Shown one piece after another: positions 35,042 to 48,300 of a DNA stretch of 64,000 nt. A program made the position numbers and the translations under genes. The stretch is from Malachius bipustulatus (Eukaryota; Arthropoda; Insecta; Coleoptera; Melyridae). The stretch spans positions 20,085,144 to 20,149,143 of the forward strand of contig OU342634.1 in the NCBI GenBank assembly GCA_910589415.1. The letters run 5' to 3'. Position 1 is the stretch's first letter. Each line of letters opens with the position of its first letter. The notes beneath the pieces are model-generated. The model searched no databases, was not told where the DNA came from, and saw only the letters and a list, made by a program, of their open reading frames with translations.

Positions 35042-35926
35042 TATACAGGGTGTCCCAGCTTATTCGAAGCGGTCTCTGTAGGCCAAACGATGGACTTTTT
35101 CAAAAAACTTTTTGAAAATTCAAGTACAGAATCACAATAGCCATAATTTAAAATTATTTTGGAGTATACAGAGTGTCCCATATGACAGTGGCATATCAAA
35201 GTTATGTTTTTTTAAATGGAATGCTCCTATGTTTTTGCATTTTTAGATTGTCTGAGAAGAGAAAATATGATTGGCTTTTACAGTTGGTGTTTAAATTAAA
35301 AAGTTTTTGAGTTATAAACAAGTGAAAATCGTCATTTTTCAAGTTCAAGGCCATGTACAACGAAAACGGCTGAAGATAGAGGAAAACGGCTTACATGTCC
35401 CTATTTTAACTTTTCATGTACTATCACATGATGTAGATAAAATGTTTATACAGGGTGATAAAAAATTTGAAAAATTCTGAGATTTCTCCACGTGTCGCAA
35501 AATAAAAAAATCAAAGAAAGTACAAATGTTTCTATACCATAGGATAGTACATAAAAAGTTAAAATAGGGACATGTAAGCCGTTTTTCTCTATTTTCAGCT
35601 GTTTTCGTTGAACATGGCCTTGAACTTGAAAAATGACGATTTTCACTTGTTTATAACTCAAAAACTTTTTAATTTAAACACCAACTGTAAAAGCCAATCA
35701 TATTTTCTCTTCTCAGACAATCTAAAAATGCAAAAACATAGGAGCATTCCATTTAAAAAAACATAACTTTGATATGCCACTGTCATATGGGACACTCTGT
35801 ATAATCCACAATAATTTTAAATTATGGCGATTGTGATTCCGTACTTGAATTTTCAAAAAGTTTTTTGAAAAAGTCCATCGTTTGGCCTACAGAGACCGCT
35901 TCGAATAAGCTGGGACACCCTGTATA
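35042..35926. mobile_element. 885-bp palindrome with shared core and its own outer arms
   Basis: TATACAGGGTGTCCCAGCTT and the following 400 bases are mirrored by the right arm ending at 35926. The outer layer includes GACCGCTTCGAATAAGCTGG in the right arm. An internal ACAGAGTGTCCCAT boundary at about 35167 leads into the core seen at 24.4 and 62.3 kb (CAAGTGAAAATCGTCATTTT, CTTACATGTCCCTATTTTAA). A single ACAGGGTGATAAAAAATTTG lies near the centre at 35450. No coding capacity. Confidence 0.82.
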
Positions 35927-36262
35927 ATATTTGTTATCAAATGACACGAACTGCGATACCACATCTGGTTCGACTTAGAAATAAGCGTACGATTCAAATC
36001 GAATTAAATGAAATTGTTTAGTCAGAATCAGTGTGGCATGACAACGGACAACTCTCAGTGTACAGAGAGTACGTTATATCTAAAATTCGAGAGCACTGAA
36101 AATCATAATGGGATATCTCAGGTATTCAACGGAGCAAGAGATAGGGTGATAATTTTGTTTAGTACCTATATGATAGTCTCATTTGCTCACACGATACATC
36201 GTGGTCTATAAGGATGTGGTTCTGAAATATATTACTTATTAATAAGAGTACTTTAATTTCAG

Positions 36263-36300
36263 ATATTTCATCAATATTCCTGTCATGGCTCGGGACAAAG
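36263..36300 (+). CDS. Transporter exon 1: 5' UTR end and 16-nt coding microexon
   Basis: A polypyrimidine tract with AG at 36261-36262 suggests a spliced 5' UTR. ATG at 36285 opens five codons (MARDK) plus one base before a GTGAGC donor at 36301. That single leftover base is exactly what exon 2 needs to read on as DTPNAMKDG. The phase fit and strong donor support it; another first exon cannot be excluded. Confidence 0.6.
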
Positions 36301-39300
36301 GTGAGCAAGCAAGACACTATAATGTGACGTTAATTAACTAGCACATCATTGATTTTAGAAGTTTTCCAAATAAAGTTACCTCAGGAAAAGATTAAACTGA
36401 TACAGAACGACATTATTTGATCACTTTCTGTGCTTTTTTAGCTCAAAAAGATCAAGTCTTCAAAAATTTAGAAGGTCCATTTAACTTTTGTACTTTTATT
36501 GTTATATTTTCTTTAAAAAAAAATTAGAGCTGAAATGAAAAAATGGAGACGCGAGAGCGTTACAATCGTTATATAGGTACTACTTACAGCCGATCGTTAC
36601 GAAAGTCTCTTTCCTGGTCGAGGAATTTTAAGCCGAACGCAGCTAAAGATAAAGAACTTTTGATAAAAATATAGTTTTAGCCTAATTAGTTCAGATATTA
36701 GTAAATCAGACGCGGAAAAGAAGAAATAAATCTTCTTAAAAAAATAAGAATTATTGGGCCTATGTCTTTGGAACCTGATGCATGGTGTCCTCGATGCAAA
36801 TATTAATTTTTTCCAAAAGAACTGACAAAAATTTCACTAACATCGCGGAAATGTCTTGGAGTAGCAGTTCTTATATCATTGTTAATAAGATTATTAATCG
36901 TAAACGTTTTTTTGTTATAATATAATACGAGTAAACAATATTTTCATTTAAATGTATTCAAATTAATGCAAAATATTGAAATATTTTCTTTACAACGCTC
37001 ACTTCTTGATCATGTTTGGTATGTATAATTTCCAGGAATTAACAAGAATTTAACATTTACGCGCATATAAAAAGCATCTATTAACCTGTCACAATAACCT
37101 CAAGATCACTAGCAAGAAAGATGATGTAAGGCAGGAAATACAAAAAAATTTATTTGCTTCTACCTATTTGAGTTTCGGTATCGACTTTTGCATCAATCTG
37201 AAATCTTGCTGAACTTCAAACTCACCCTACCACAAACTTACACTTCACGTAAAAAGTTGTTCAGCGTAGGCATTATTCTAACCCCATAATAATATAAGTA
37301 CTATAGTGTACCGAAAAATAGGAAACGCGGATCAATATATTTGGGCGGTGACGGTTTGAAAAAGAAAAAAGTTTGGGATAAGAGTTGCTTGGTTGTGGGT
37401 TAGCAAGTGTATGGCCACCGAATCATCTCCCAACCCTAAATTTTTACATTTCAAACGGGGACCCTACTTTATTTCGCGAATTCGGTTTCCGAGTCAAAAT
37501 ATGACTCGGAAACCTGAAAAAATGACTTATGGAACTTTCACTTTCGTGCGAAAAATTACACAGAATGAGTTCTGAAATCAATTAGTACCTCCTGTATTAG
37601 CGTTACCCAATGTGACCACGAGGAGGTTCCAGGAAGGATTTCAAACATCATTTTTGGTCCTGAAAATTATCGTTTTTATTTTTTCGCTTCTGTTGAGTTG
37701 ATGAAGCGATAAGATGGAAGGACCCCGAGATTAGTCACTCTTCTTTTCGCTCAGTGTCTTGCGAGTTGCTGAAAGTGCGCTTCTCTTCTCTTTCTTGATA
37801 ATAAGCCAGTCGTTGGTAGAGGTTATTAGAGACTTTCGCCAACATTTCTGGTGTAATAGAATTTGAGGCCTCTAATATCCTTGCCCTCAGCTCCTCAATA
37901 TACTTGGGTTTGGTCGCGTAAAAAAACGTCCAATAAAAGAAATTCAGAGGTGTTAAATCGGGGGATTCCACTTGATTACTCCTCTGAGGTCAATCCAGCG
38001 GTCCGAAAATGTAACTTGCTGTTATATGTATATTGGCACACCAAAAGCCCGAAATGTCCGGGTGCTCCATCTTGTTGATAAGCAAACCGTTCAAATTGAT
38101 CTTCAAAAGTCTCTCGAATGGCAGGAATAATTTGTCGTTGAAACAAATTGAGAAATCCGTGCGCTGTGAGATTTTCTTCGAAGAAAAATGGTCCAACAAT
38201 TCGATTGTTTAAGATACCAGCCCACGCCTTTATTTCTTCTGATATTGAGTGTGTGCATCTTTCATCCAGTGAGGATTCTGATCTGACCAATATTTCATGT
38301 TGTGTCTGTTTACTGAACAATTCGAACTTGGCGTCCTCGGAGAAACAGGTTAAGAAAAAGATCGAAGGATCATCGAGATACCGATCCATCATCAATTCGC
38401 AAAACTCCACCCTCAAATCGAAATCATTTTCCATTAACTTTTGACCAAGCACATTTTGTAGGGATGATAACGATGTTCCTTTAAAACTCACTGATTTTTT
38501 TCTAATGTTTGTTGCTTGAGCCACCCGCCTCATTCACTCATAGAGAATGAATAATTCTGTATGAAATTGAGGAAAGCTTCTAAGGAAGTTTCCAGGTCTG
38601 TATAGCGGTTCTTGGACATCCGATTCTCAGTCTATCCTTCACGGAACCTTTTTTAGAACAGTAATAAAATTAAATATAGGGAATACATTCAACTGAATAA
38701 ATACTTACCTGTCTCTTTGAGCCTAGCAGAGCTTTTCTGCATAACAGGTTTACCGATCGGAACTTCCCGATTTGAGAACGTGTCTTAAGACCGGCGCTGT
38801 CCATCACCGGGATCAGGACGCGAATTCTTTCTTCCTCCTGAGTTGCAAGATTTGTAAAAATCAATAGGCAAATTTCCCGACAATGTTTGAACAAGTCAGA
38901 ATCTTTTGTTGATTTACTTAGCTTCTAATCCCTAATACTCCCAATAAAAGATCGAGTTGAAAAAAGACAACACACAAGTCGAGTGAATTGGAACTTTCAA
39001 TCCACAGTCTTGAGATTATTTTTTTACAATTCCCGAAAATAAAGAACTTGACAAATCACGTGGGTGCGATCAAACCCGAAGGAAATAGCCTAATCAATTC
39101 GGAAAATATTGAGAATCAAAATTGCAACAACTCAATTCAATTCGTTCATCCTCGATTTTACTGTTCTCTAAACCAAATGGTAATTAAACCGAAATAAACC
39201 GATTGCTACTCTGGCTAAAATTGGTCAAAAATGGCGAGCCGCGAAACATCTTTCGAACAAAAGTTCGATCATTTTTGGATCAGAATCCGAATCCGCAAAA

Positions 39301-42300
39301 AAAATAGGGTCCCCGTTTGAAATTTGAGAACCACCCCCACCCCCAGCGATAAGGGTTGCCATCGTGATGGCATGATTCGGTGGTCTAACAATTGCTAACC
39401 CAAAACCAAGCATTTTTTGTCCCAAACTTTTTTTTTATCCATTTTTTTATCCCTCACCGTCCGGACATTCTGAACCGTTTTCAAACCTTTCAAACACCCA
39501 TACCGAGTTTCATGACAAAATTCGTGTTTACAATTTTTCCAGTATTTTGGTTTTGCACAAAATTACTACAAGTTTATTCTCTAAGTTGATAATAATTAGA
39601 GCGTCATGATGGAAAGTAATAATTTGGACACATTTATATGTACGTTATAAAAATTTCATGCTAAAAATACTAATGGTTAATCTATTTACAATAATGCGAC
39701 TATTGAGTATATTCTCGAAAAATACTACTTACCTACTACCTACCTACTTTTTTTTAACAAAAAATAATAAAAATTCTAGTCTTCGTGCAGATGATCAAAT
39801 ACTTACCATTTTTGCAGATACTCCCAACGCGATGAAAGATGGAAATGATATTCTCCAATACATTGTGGGAGATTTTGGAAAATGGCAATTCAAAATCGCA
39901 ATACTCATGGCTTTGCTGAAGTTCCCTATAGCTTGGTTTCACTTAAATATCGTTTTTCTAGTACCACCAACTAGTTTTTGGTGCAAGAAACCGGATCATA
40001 TCAACGTTTCGGTCGCAGATTGGCATGAGCTTACTGTTCCATCGAAACAAAACATTTCACGAGTAAGAAGACACATTTATAAATAATTATTTATGGGAAT
40101 AGGCGATTCTGGAGCGCTCGGGTCATTGTATTTGGGTAATTTCGACTGTTTAAAACGGGAGGAAACACCCAAGACAATTTATTAAATGCTTTGCGCAATA
40201 GTTTCTTTCAAATGTGTTAGATACTAAACGCATAAGTGTCATTTGTTAGCCCCGCGGTCCCCGCGCGGCTAAGCTGGACTTGGCTGCTTAATATTGCTTT
40301 ATATTATGATTTTTAGGAAAGCTTAAATTCCGGATTTTGTTACATGAAAAATGTTGGTAACTTACCAAAGGAAGCATGGCAGAATGTAACCGATTTTGTT
40401 ACTTGTAGCGAACGCTATGAATACAATCGTACTGTTTTCACTTCAACGGTTGTAACTGAATGGAATCTTGTATGTGGAAACCAGAGATACATAGATCTTG
40501 TGCAAATTTCTCTTATGACTGGAGTACTATTTGGTAAGGGCTCAGGTTTTTATTAAAACTCAATAATCAATAATATTATTAATGTTTCAGGTAGCTCGTT
40601 CTTCGGATTTTTCGCCGATAGACGAGGCAGAAAAACAACCCTCTTGATATGCATTTTTCTGCAGAGCTTACTAGGGTTGGCAGCTTCATGGGTTCCCTGG
40701 TACTGGGGCTTCATAATTCTTAGATTTCTGATCGGGTTTGCTAACGGAGGCACAATAGTTTCATCGTTTGTTTTATGTATGGAAGTTGTCGGAGGCAAAT
40801 GGAGAAGAATCATCGCAATTCTGTTTCATATTCCTTATAGCATAGGAATATCTCTCATGGCACTAATCGCTTATTTTATTAGAGATTGGAGATATATGTA
40901 TACAACTATATCACTCTTATCAGTACTTTTTATTAGTTACACATGGTAAGTTATATTTTTTATGTATTACTATTAATTGTGTACTATAATGTTGAATTAG
41001 AAAATAGTGTTATAAAGTGATAAAGTCGACAGCCTCAGCTAAAAGTACCTGAGATATTTATCAATTTTTAAATTTTGAAGCTCTTAAGAGCAATAAAAGT
41101 TTCGTAGCAGTGTTAAAAGTACTTTCTTCAGAGTAAATTCCAAAATTGTACTGAATATACTATCATCGTTTACCCTATCTATCTAATAATATTATTTCTT
41201 CTGCAGGATTATTCCAGAATCACCACGTTGGTTGCTCACGGTAGGCAAAAAACGGGAAGCATGTAATATACTTCAAAAAGCAGCACTAACTAATAATAAC
41301 TGTAAAAATCCAGTCGAAGTAGAAAATGTCTTATCTGAAATGCAAATTCCAAAATCAACCAAGAAACCTTCCTTATGGATTTTATTCAGTACTAAAGAAT
41401 TGAGAAAACGTGTTCTATTACTTTCTACTATGTGGTGAGTAGTGCATGACTCTGCTATTGCTATTGCTACGTCGAAAACTTAGAATTATTTAATGTGTCC
41501 TTTGTTCCAGGTTTATTTTGGGTATAACTTATTTTGGTTTTATGCAATACATGGGTCATATATCGAGTAATATTTTCTTAGCTGTCGGAAGTATAAGTCT
41601 GAGTGCCTTTCCTGGTTCACTTGTATGCGTTTATCTCATTGCCAAAATAGGTTGTAGACGAACCTTTATTTGGGTGCAAACTCTCGCGTCCGGATGCTTC
41701 TTTCTTATATTAGCAACACCAGCAGGCCATTTTTACCTAGACTGGCCTAGAATAGTCTTTGCTGCTATTGGAAAATTCTTTTTGCTGGTAAGCCTTTACT
41801 ACTTTATTCTCTAACCATGTAATTTTTTCCGTCTCTAATTATTATTATGTCATTAGTCTAATTAAGTAGGTATTGACTTTATAGATTTCATTGTCAACAA
41901 TGTACCTGTTGACTGGAGAAGCGTATCCCACAGTTGTAAGAAACGCAGGTATGGGTGTATCCCTGACGTTTACCAGAATTGGCTCTATGGTAGCGCCTCT
42001 TTTCATATCACTGCGAGACGTCCACTGGTGCTTGCCGCTTATTCTTATGGGAATTGGGTCAGTGGTAGCCGTATTTCTTATTATTCCTCTTCCTGAAAGC
42101 AGTGCGACCAAGCTGATGGAAACAGTCGACGATCTGGAAAAACAGTGAGTAAAACTGGTAATGATTTAATCGTGAACACCGGTGTGAAGATTGTTGATTT
42201 ATTCTGAAGTATCGAAGAGGTGTATAAAGTTAAGCTATACCAAAAATAACTGACCTAGCTCAAGACATAATGTAGGGTACAATCAATGCTTCGGCGGTGT

Positions 42301-45300
42301 CTCAACATCAGACGCAATATTCCTAATTATAAGCACCAAAGAAGCCCAAGGATTTGGCAACAGATTTGACAAAAGATTGCTTTTAACAGGAAAGTCATAT
42401 CAATGCCGTATGTTTTTATACCTGTCAGGTATACTTGTGAACCTTTTTTTAATAAATTGATACGAATTGAAAAGATCGTGAAGAGTTGCAGGTCCAAAGA
42501 AGCTTTACTCCCTCCCAATATGTTTAGATGATCTACGCTCTCAAAAGCCTTGGAAGTATTAACATGGCGTTTATTTCCATCGACGGCGTTTAGTTCCATC
42601 GATCGTTCCTTCGCAGATCCATGTAGCTCAACCATCTTTCTTGAAGCTGAGATAACAAAAACGTCAAATCAAAGTTAGGTTAGGTTGTGTTTGCCATAAA
42701 CAAATAAATTTCTATTCCTTTCGATAATAATTACTATTCTGTATTGAAATTTGAATATTGAAAACAATTTTGTAATGATTTTAATTTTGATTTTTCGATG
42801 ATACCCGCCTATTTAAAATAATATGAACCTATTATTTTATTATTATTCTTTCAAAATAATTTCGATGTTGACGTTGATGACAGTGTCTACTTGACAGCGC
42901 CGCATTCCTCTAGAAGCAGCCCATACCCACCTATTTGCCGGTCCAAACCTCCTTGCGAATCCGCTTTGCTTCAATTAAAAATGATGTTCTTGCTTAAATT
43001 TGCCCATTTTTTAAGAAAAAACAGCATATTTTATTTGGAGGAAAAGTTACTTTTCATGGCTTGCTCTCTACATATAATCAGCCTCACTTCGTTCGGCTGA
43101 TAAACACGAGCGCGCCATGAAAAGTGTCACTTTCCCTCCGTATAAAATAATATACTATCGTGTTGATAAATGCCTTTTTTACAAATAAAATCGACCTCTT
43201 TCGAGATATAGAAAAAAAAACGGTAAATAACAAAGTTATGAATATCATGCGGAACTTTAGTTCTACACGATCTGTCATAGAGTACTTACATATGAGTGAG
43301 AGTGAGATTTTAAGATTTTTTTAAATAGTTAAGGACATTCTAACGACATATTTGACAAGCAACCTAAAATCAAACTATTAAGTCGTGTTCAGTGAAAAAT
43401 GAGGCTGTTCGAGGTTCATTTTAATAATGTGTTGACCCATCCCGTAAAGTTACACATTCGCTGATTCGTCTAGGCATTGATCCATTGAAGTGATTAATGT
43501 CTGCTTGGCGTAACTTCTCCCTAGCGACCTGTTTATCACTCCGAGAAGCTCTAAATTTTGTGTGTAATTGGGTGAATTTGTGCTCTCATACATGTTTAAT
43601 GCATCAATCAATAATAATAGGTCTCAATTTCTCAGGTGCTATATTGCTGTATGGCAATAACATATTTACTCTGAAAGTTTAAAATCATTACCTTATGAAG
43701 TATATTAGATAGTAGGTATTCAATTCTATAGAGGTTTGGTGGTCCTCTGAAAATATTATAAAAATGTTACTATTCAACATTCTTGACATAACGTGGAGTT
43801 TATTACCAAACTTCACTCTTCGCTGCTAGAAATAGACGTCAAGGGGTTAATTAATATATTATTAGGATTGCCTCGGTTAAATTCGCCTGCGTAGGTAGTT
43901 CTCAACTCAAACACCGAAATCTAGTTAAATTATTGAAGTGTAAGTACAGAAGTGCAATTAGTTCCTTTAACTGACCTCATGAGTTATGAAATTCCATGAA
44001 AAATATCATGTAATATAGTAAATTTTTTCTAAATGCTACGGTCATCCTGCCCAACCCAAACGAATACCTGAAGATGGAAAAAAATTGTATAAAATAGGTA
44101 CTTACCTATTATGCGGATTCAACGTCATTATCAATATTATTTTAATAAATATCTCAGAGAATTTTCTTTTAATTAGAATAATATTAGAAGTTGAAAAACA
44201 TATTAACGATTGAGAAATTAAGTTTTGATTGCTCATCTGTTTTTCTCAATCGCTGAAGTTACTATCATTTTATTTCTAATTAATGCGCTTTGATATTTAT
44301 TCTAAAGTTGTATGAAAATCTGTATGAGCGAGGATTTGAAGAACATGATGTAAACATACGATATTTTAAGGGTCTAAATCAGAATATACGATAGCACGGT
44401 CGAAACAAATGTGGTGTAAACAAGAACAAAAACCCTAAACAATGCCATTCAGTGCAGATGCCTGTTAACAAAAAATTGGGATCTAATTCTTCCTCCAAGC
44501 CGTTTTCTTACTCATGAACATAAATTTAGTACAACCGACTCAACCTTACGGCAGCCTCATTTTTTCATTGCTAGTTTACTGGAATATTTTCTTTGCATGT
44601 CTATACAGGTTGTCCCTTATTTCAGAGCAAAGAAAAAATGCTCAATTTTATGGTCATTTCGAATTTGTCGATACATAGGTACAAGAAATCTGTGACCGTT
44701 CCTGAAATATCCTGAAAAAAAAATAGAGATCTGTTATATTTGTCATTTTTGATTGATATTAATTAATTAATAAAACAATAATTATTATTGCTCTTTTATT
44801 ATTGAAAATTAATAAATAAATTTTTTCAGGCTTACATAAGTCAGTAAGAGCTACCTTTCTGGCGTTTAAAAAATTTTCAAAGCCGACTAGATTCCAGAGC
44901 TTTCATAGTTAACTTTTGTTTTTCTTATCTTCTTAGTCCTAACATCGTTGTCGATGTATGGTGATTGATATGGTTGTCACCCGGGGTTGTCTAAATTTCT
45001 CAGGACCTGCTGAACGGTCCTTCTCCAGCGTTTCCGGTCATTTGCTTGCCGTGCTGCGGACGCAAAGCTCGAGTCCACAAGCTTTTCCACCACTTCAGTC
45101 CAACGGGTCGGTGATCGCCCACGCTTCCTCTTTCCCTCAAGTCGTCCTTGTACCATCAGTTTTTCCATTGTATCGTGGCGTGCGATATGTCCGAAAAACT
45201 TAAGGATTCGTCCATATGTCAACGATGAGAGTCTCTGGACTGGCTTGACTTCGTTTAGGATGGAAACGTTCGTTCTTCTGGCTGTCCATGGGATCCGCAG

Positions 45301-48300
45301 CATTCTCCGCCACACCCACATCTCAAAAGCATCTATTCGCCGCCGGTCGGCTGCGCGAATGGTCCAAGTCTCCGAGGCGTAAGAAAAAATCGGAAAAATG
45401 AGCGTATTAACCAATTTGATTTTCGTGGCTTTCGTTATGTTACGATCCTTCCATACTCTGGACAATTGCCTCATAGCATTCCGAGCAATTTCTATGCGTC
45501 GTCTAATTTCATATTCGCATGAGCCGTATTTATGCAACATCGATCCTAGATAAATGAATTTATCCACTACTTCGAAGCGCCCTATACTTCTCGGTTGATT
45601 ATGATGTTCATTATCGCGGTCAACGATCATAATTTTGGTCTTATTAATGTTTATTTTTAGCCCAAAGTCTAAACTCACGACTTCAAGTCTTTGGATCAGT
45701 TCTAAGAGCTCTCTTACACTGCTCGCAATCAAGGTTGTATCATCTGCGAATCGGAGGTTTGAAAATCTCTTTCCGGCAATTTTAATTCCACCATTCCACT
45801 GTTCCAAAACTTGTCTCATTATAATCTCACTATATACTTTATACAGTAACGGTGAGAGCACGCAACCCTGTCGTACGCCTCTCCGAATATTGCATCTATC
45901 AGACAAAGTATTTTCGATCTTCAGCACTGCTTCCGAGGCTTCGTATAGATTTTTAATGAGGGTTGTCAGATGGATTGGTACGCCGATTTCAATTAAAGTA
46001 CTCCAAAGTTTGGTCCACCTGACATTATCGAAGGCCTTCTCATAGTCAACGAAGCAAAGATACATTGGAACGCCATACTCCCGAGCTTTTTCTGTCAGCT
46101 GTCTTGCATTAAAAATGTGTTCACGGGTTCCCCGTCCCTTGACAAATCCAGCCTGTTCCTCAGAAATCTGACGATCGATAAAAGCACTTAGACGCGCTTG
46201 CAACACGTACAGCATGATTTTACTAGCGTGAGATATAAGCGCTATTAGGCGGTAGTTATCACAGTTGGTCTTTGGTCCTTTTTTGTGGAGCGGCAATAAG
46301 ACAGACGTGGACCAATCTTTTGGCCAGAGTCCCGTTTTCCATATTCTTTGGCAAAGGAAATGCAGGATTCTCAGGCCTCTGTCGTCCAAAGTTTTTAAAA
46401 CATCTGCTGATATTTGATCGATTCCAGTCGCCTTACCATCTCTCAGCTTCCTGACTGCTGCCTTAACTTCGTCCAGGAGTATATCCGGCTCCTCTTCATA
46501 ATCGCCGAGTTCGTCGACAACAGAGTCTGGATCGGTATACAGGGTCCCACAGTAGTTCTTCCAGATGGAGGCTATCTTATTCAACTCCGTAGCCGGCACA
46601 TTCTGCTCATCGTGTATTATCCAGTGTCGTGTCTTGAATTTACGAGTAATGATTCGAATCTTCTGAAATAGATCTTTTGTGCTATTCGTTGCTGCATGGT
46701 TTTGAACCTCTTCGCACATAGTCGCTAGATACGCATTTTTGTCTCTACGGGTTGCACTCTGTATGGCTCGGTTCAGCAAATTATAACGCTCGATGTCCAC
46801 AGTGTTATCCAACCCTAGAGATTTGACCTCCCTTCGTTCACGTATCAACTCCCTTGTTTCTGTTGTTATCCAAGGTTTCCATTTGTTATCTAGGTGTTCG
46901 TTTGGCATTTCCTTGAGTGACGATATAACAGCCGTTTTCATAGTCTGCCATATCTTCTCGGGGCTCTCATTCTCAATATCTTGAACCAAAGGTGCAACTT
47001 TGTCCATGACAGAATCGTTAAAGCGTTGAACATGAACAGCATTCAATGGGGGGAGCTTTCTTATTTGTCTTCTTTGACAGTTTTTGAATCTGGCGAAATA
47101 TTCGCACATCAGAAGCTGATGATCACTTCCGCAGTCTGCCGATGGCAGCGTCTTCGCCGCTCGAACAGAAGCTCTCCAACGCTGCCTAACTAAGATGTAA
47201 TCAATTTGGTTTTTGTACTTGCCATCCGGTGATCTCCAGGTAAATAAACGTCTTTTGTGATGTTCAAACATAGAGTTTACAATCGCAAAGCTGTTGTCAA
47301 TGCAAAACTGAATAAGTCGTTCACCTCTATTATTACGGTCTCCTAGGCCAAATTTCCCGACCACTTGGCGGAGATGGTTTTCGTTCACAGTGCCACCAAT
47401 TTTTGCATTCAAATCCCCTACCAAGATAAGGATTTCCTTATTTGGTATCCTATTTATTGCAACTTCAACCGCTCCATAAAACTCCTCAATCTCCTCATCT
47501 TCTGCATCTGAAGTGGGCGCATACAGCGATAGGATGTTTAAGATGCATGGCTTCGCATTTATTTTTAGCGAGCAAATTCTCTCGTTAATAGGTTCGTACC
47601 CAAGAACATAGGGGTTGAGTCTATTTGATATCAGGATGCCCACACCATGAATGTTCCTGTCTTCAGTACCGGAGAAATAAACTGTATACTCAGATGATCT
47701 GAAATGTCCCCTATCATGCCAATGTGTTTCAGAGATGGCCGCCACATCAATCTTGCACCGTTGAAGTTCCTCCTGGAGCAGCTGAAGTTTACCCTGTTGG
47801 TTAAGCCCACGTACATTCCATCCTGCTATACGTATTCTTTGCTGCTTTTTCCTGGTCGCTAATTTTGCATGGGAAGCCCAGCTGTCCACATTCCCATGCC
47901 CGGTATCTGATTTGCCACTCTCTACCCCGGACGCAGAAGAGCGCCGGTTGCCAACCGGGTCGCATGGCCTTCCGAGGCCATTTTCTGTCGACATACCATA
48001 CTCAATTCTCGTGGGATGACCTAAGTCCTTTAATCGGGTGGTTTCCCATTGCCTTCCCAATCCTATGCCGTTGATGGTTTCTTGACCATTCATCCGCCTT
48101 TGAGGAGGATTTCGCCTCCTCAGGACAGAAGGGTGCCCTTCATCTCAAAGCTGAAGATGTTGAACGCTTATCCCGGCGAACACTCGGTCCCCATCTGCGT
48201 TAGCCACCTAAAGTGTTGCCCGTCTTCTACCACGTGGAGGTGCAGATTGGGATTTTCCCTTCATTGAGCATAGGACCTAGCGGCATTTCCTAAACTCTCC

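Noticed and set aside
47631..47816. Small frames inside the RTE and Jockey ORFs on the other strand
   Set aside because: Shadows of the real coding frames with no independent support.
44908..48300. Target-site duplication for the RTE element (CATAG on both sides)
   Set aside because: Only five bases match and the exact element ends are uncertain, so the match is not significant.
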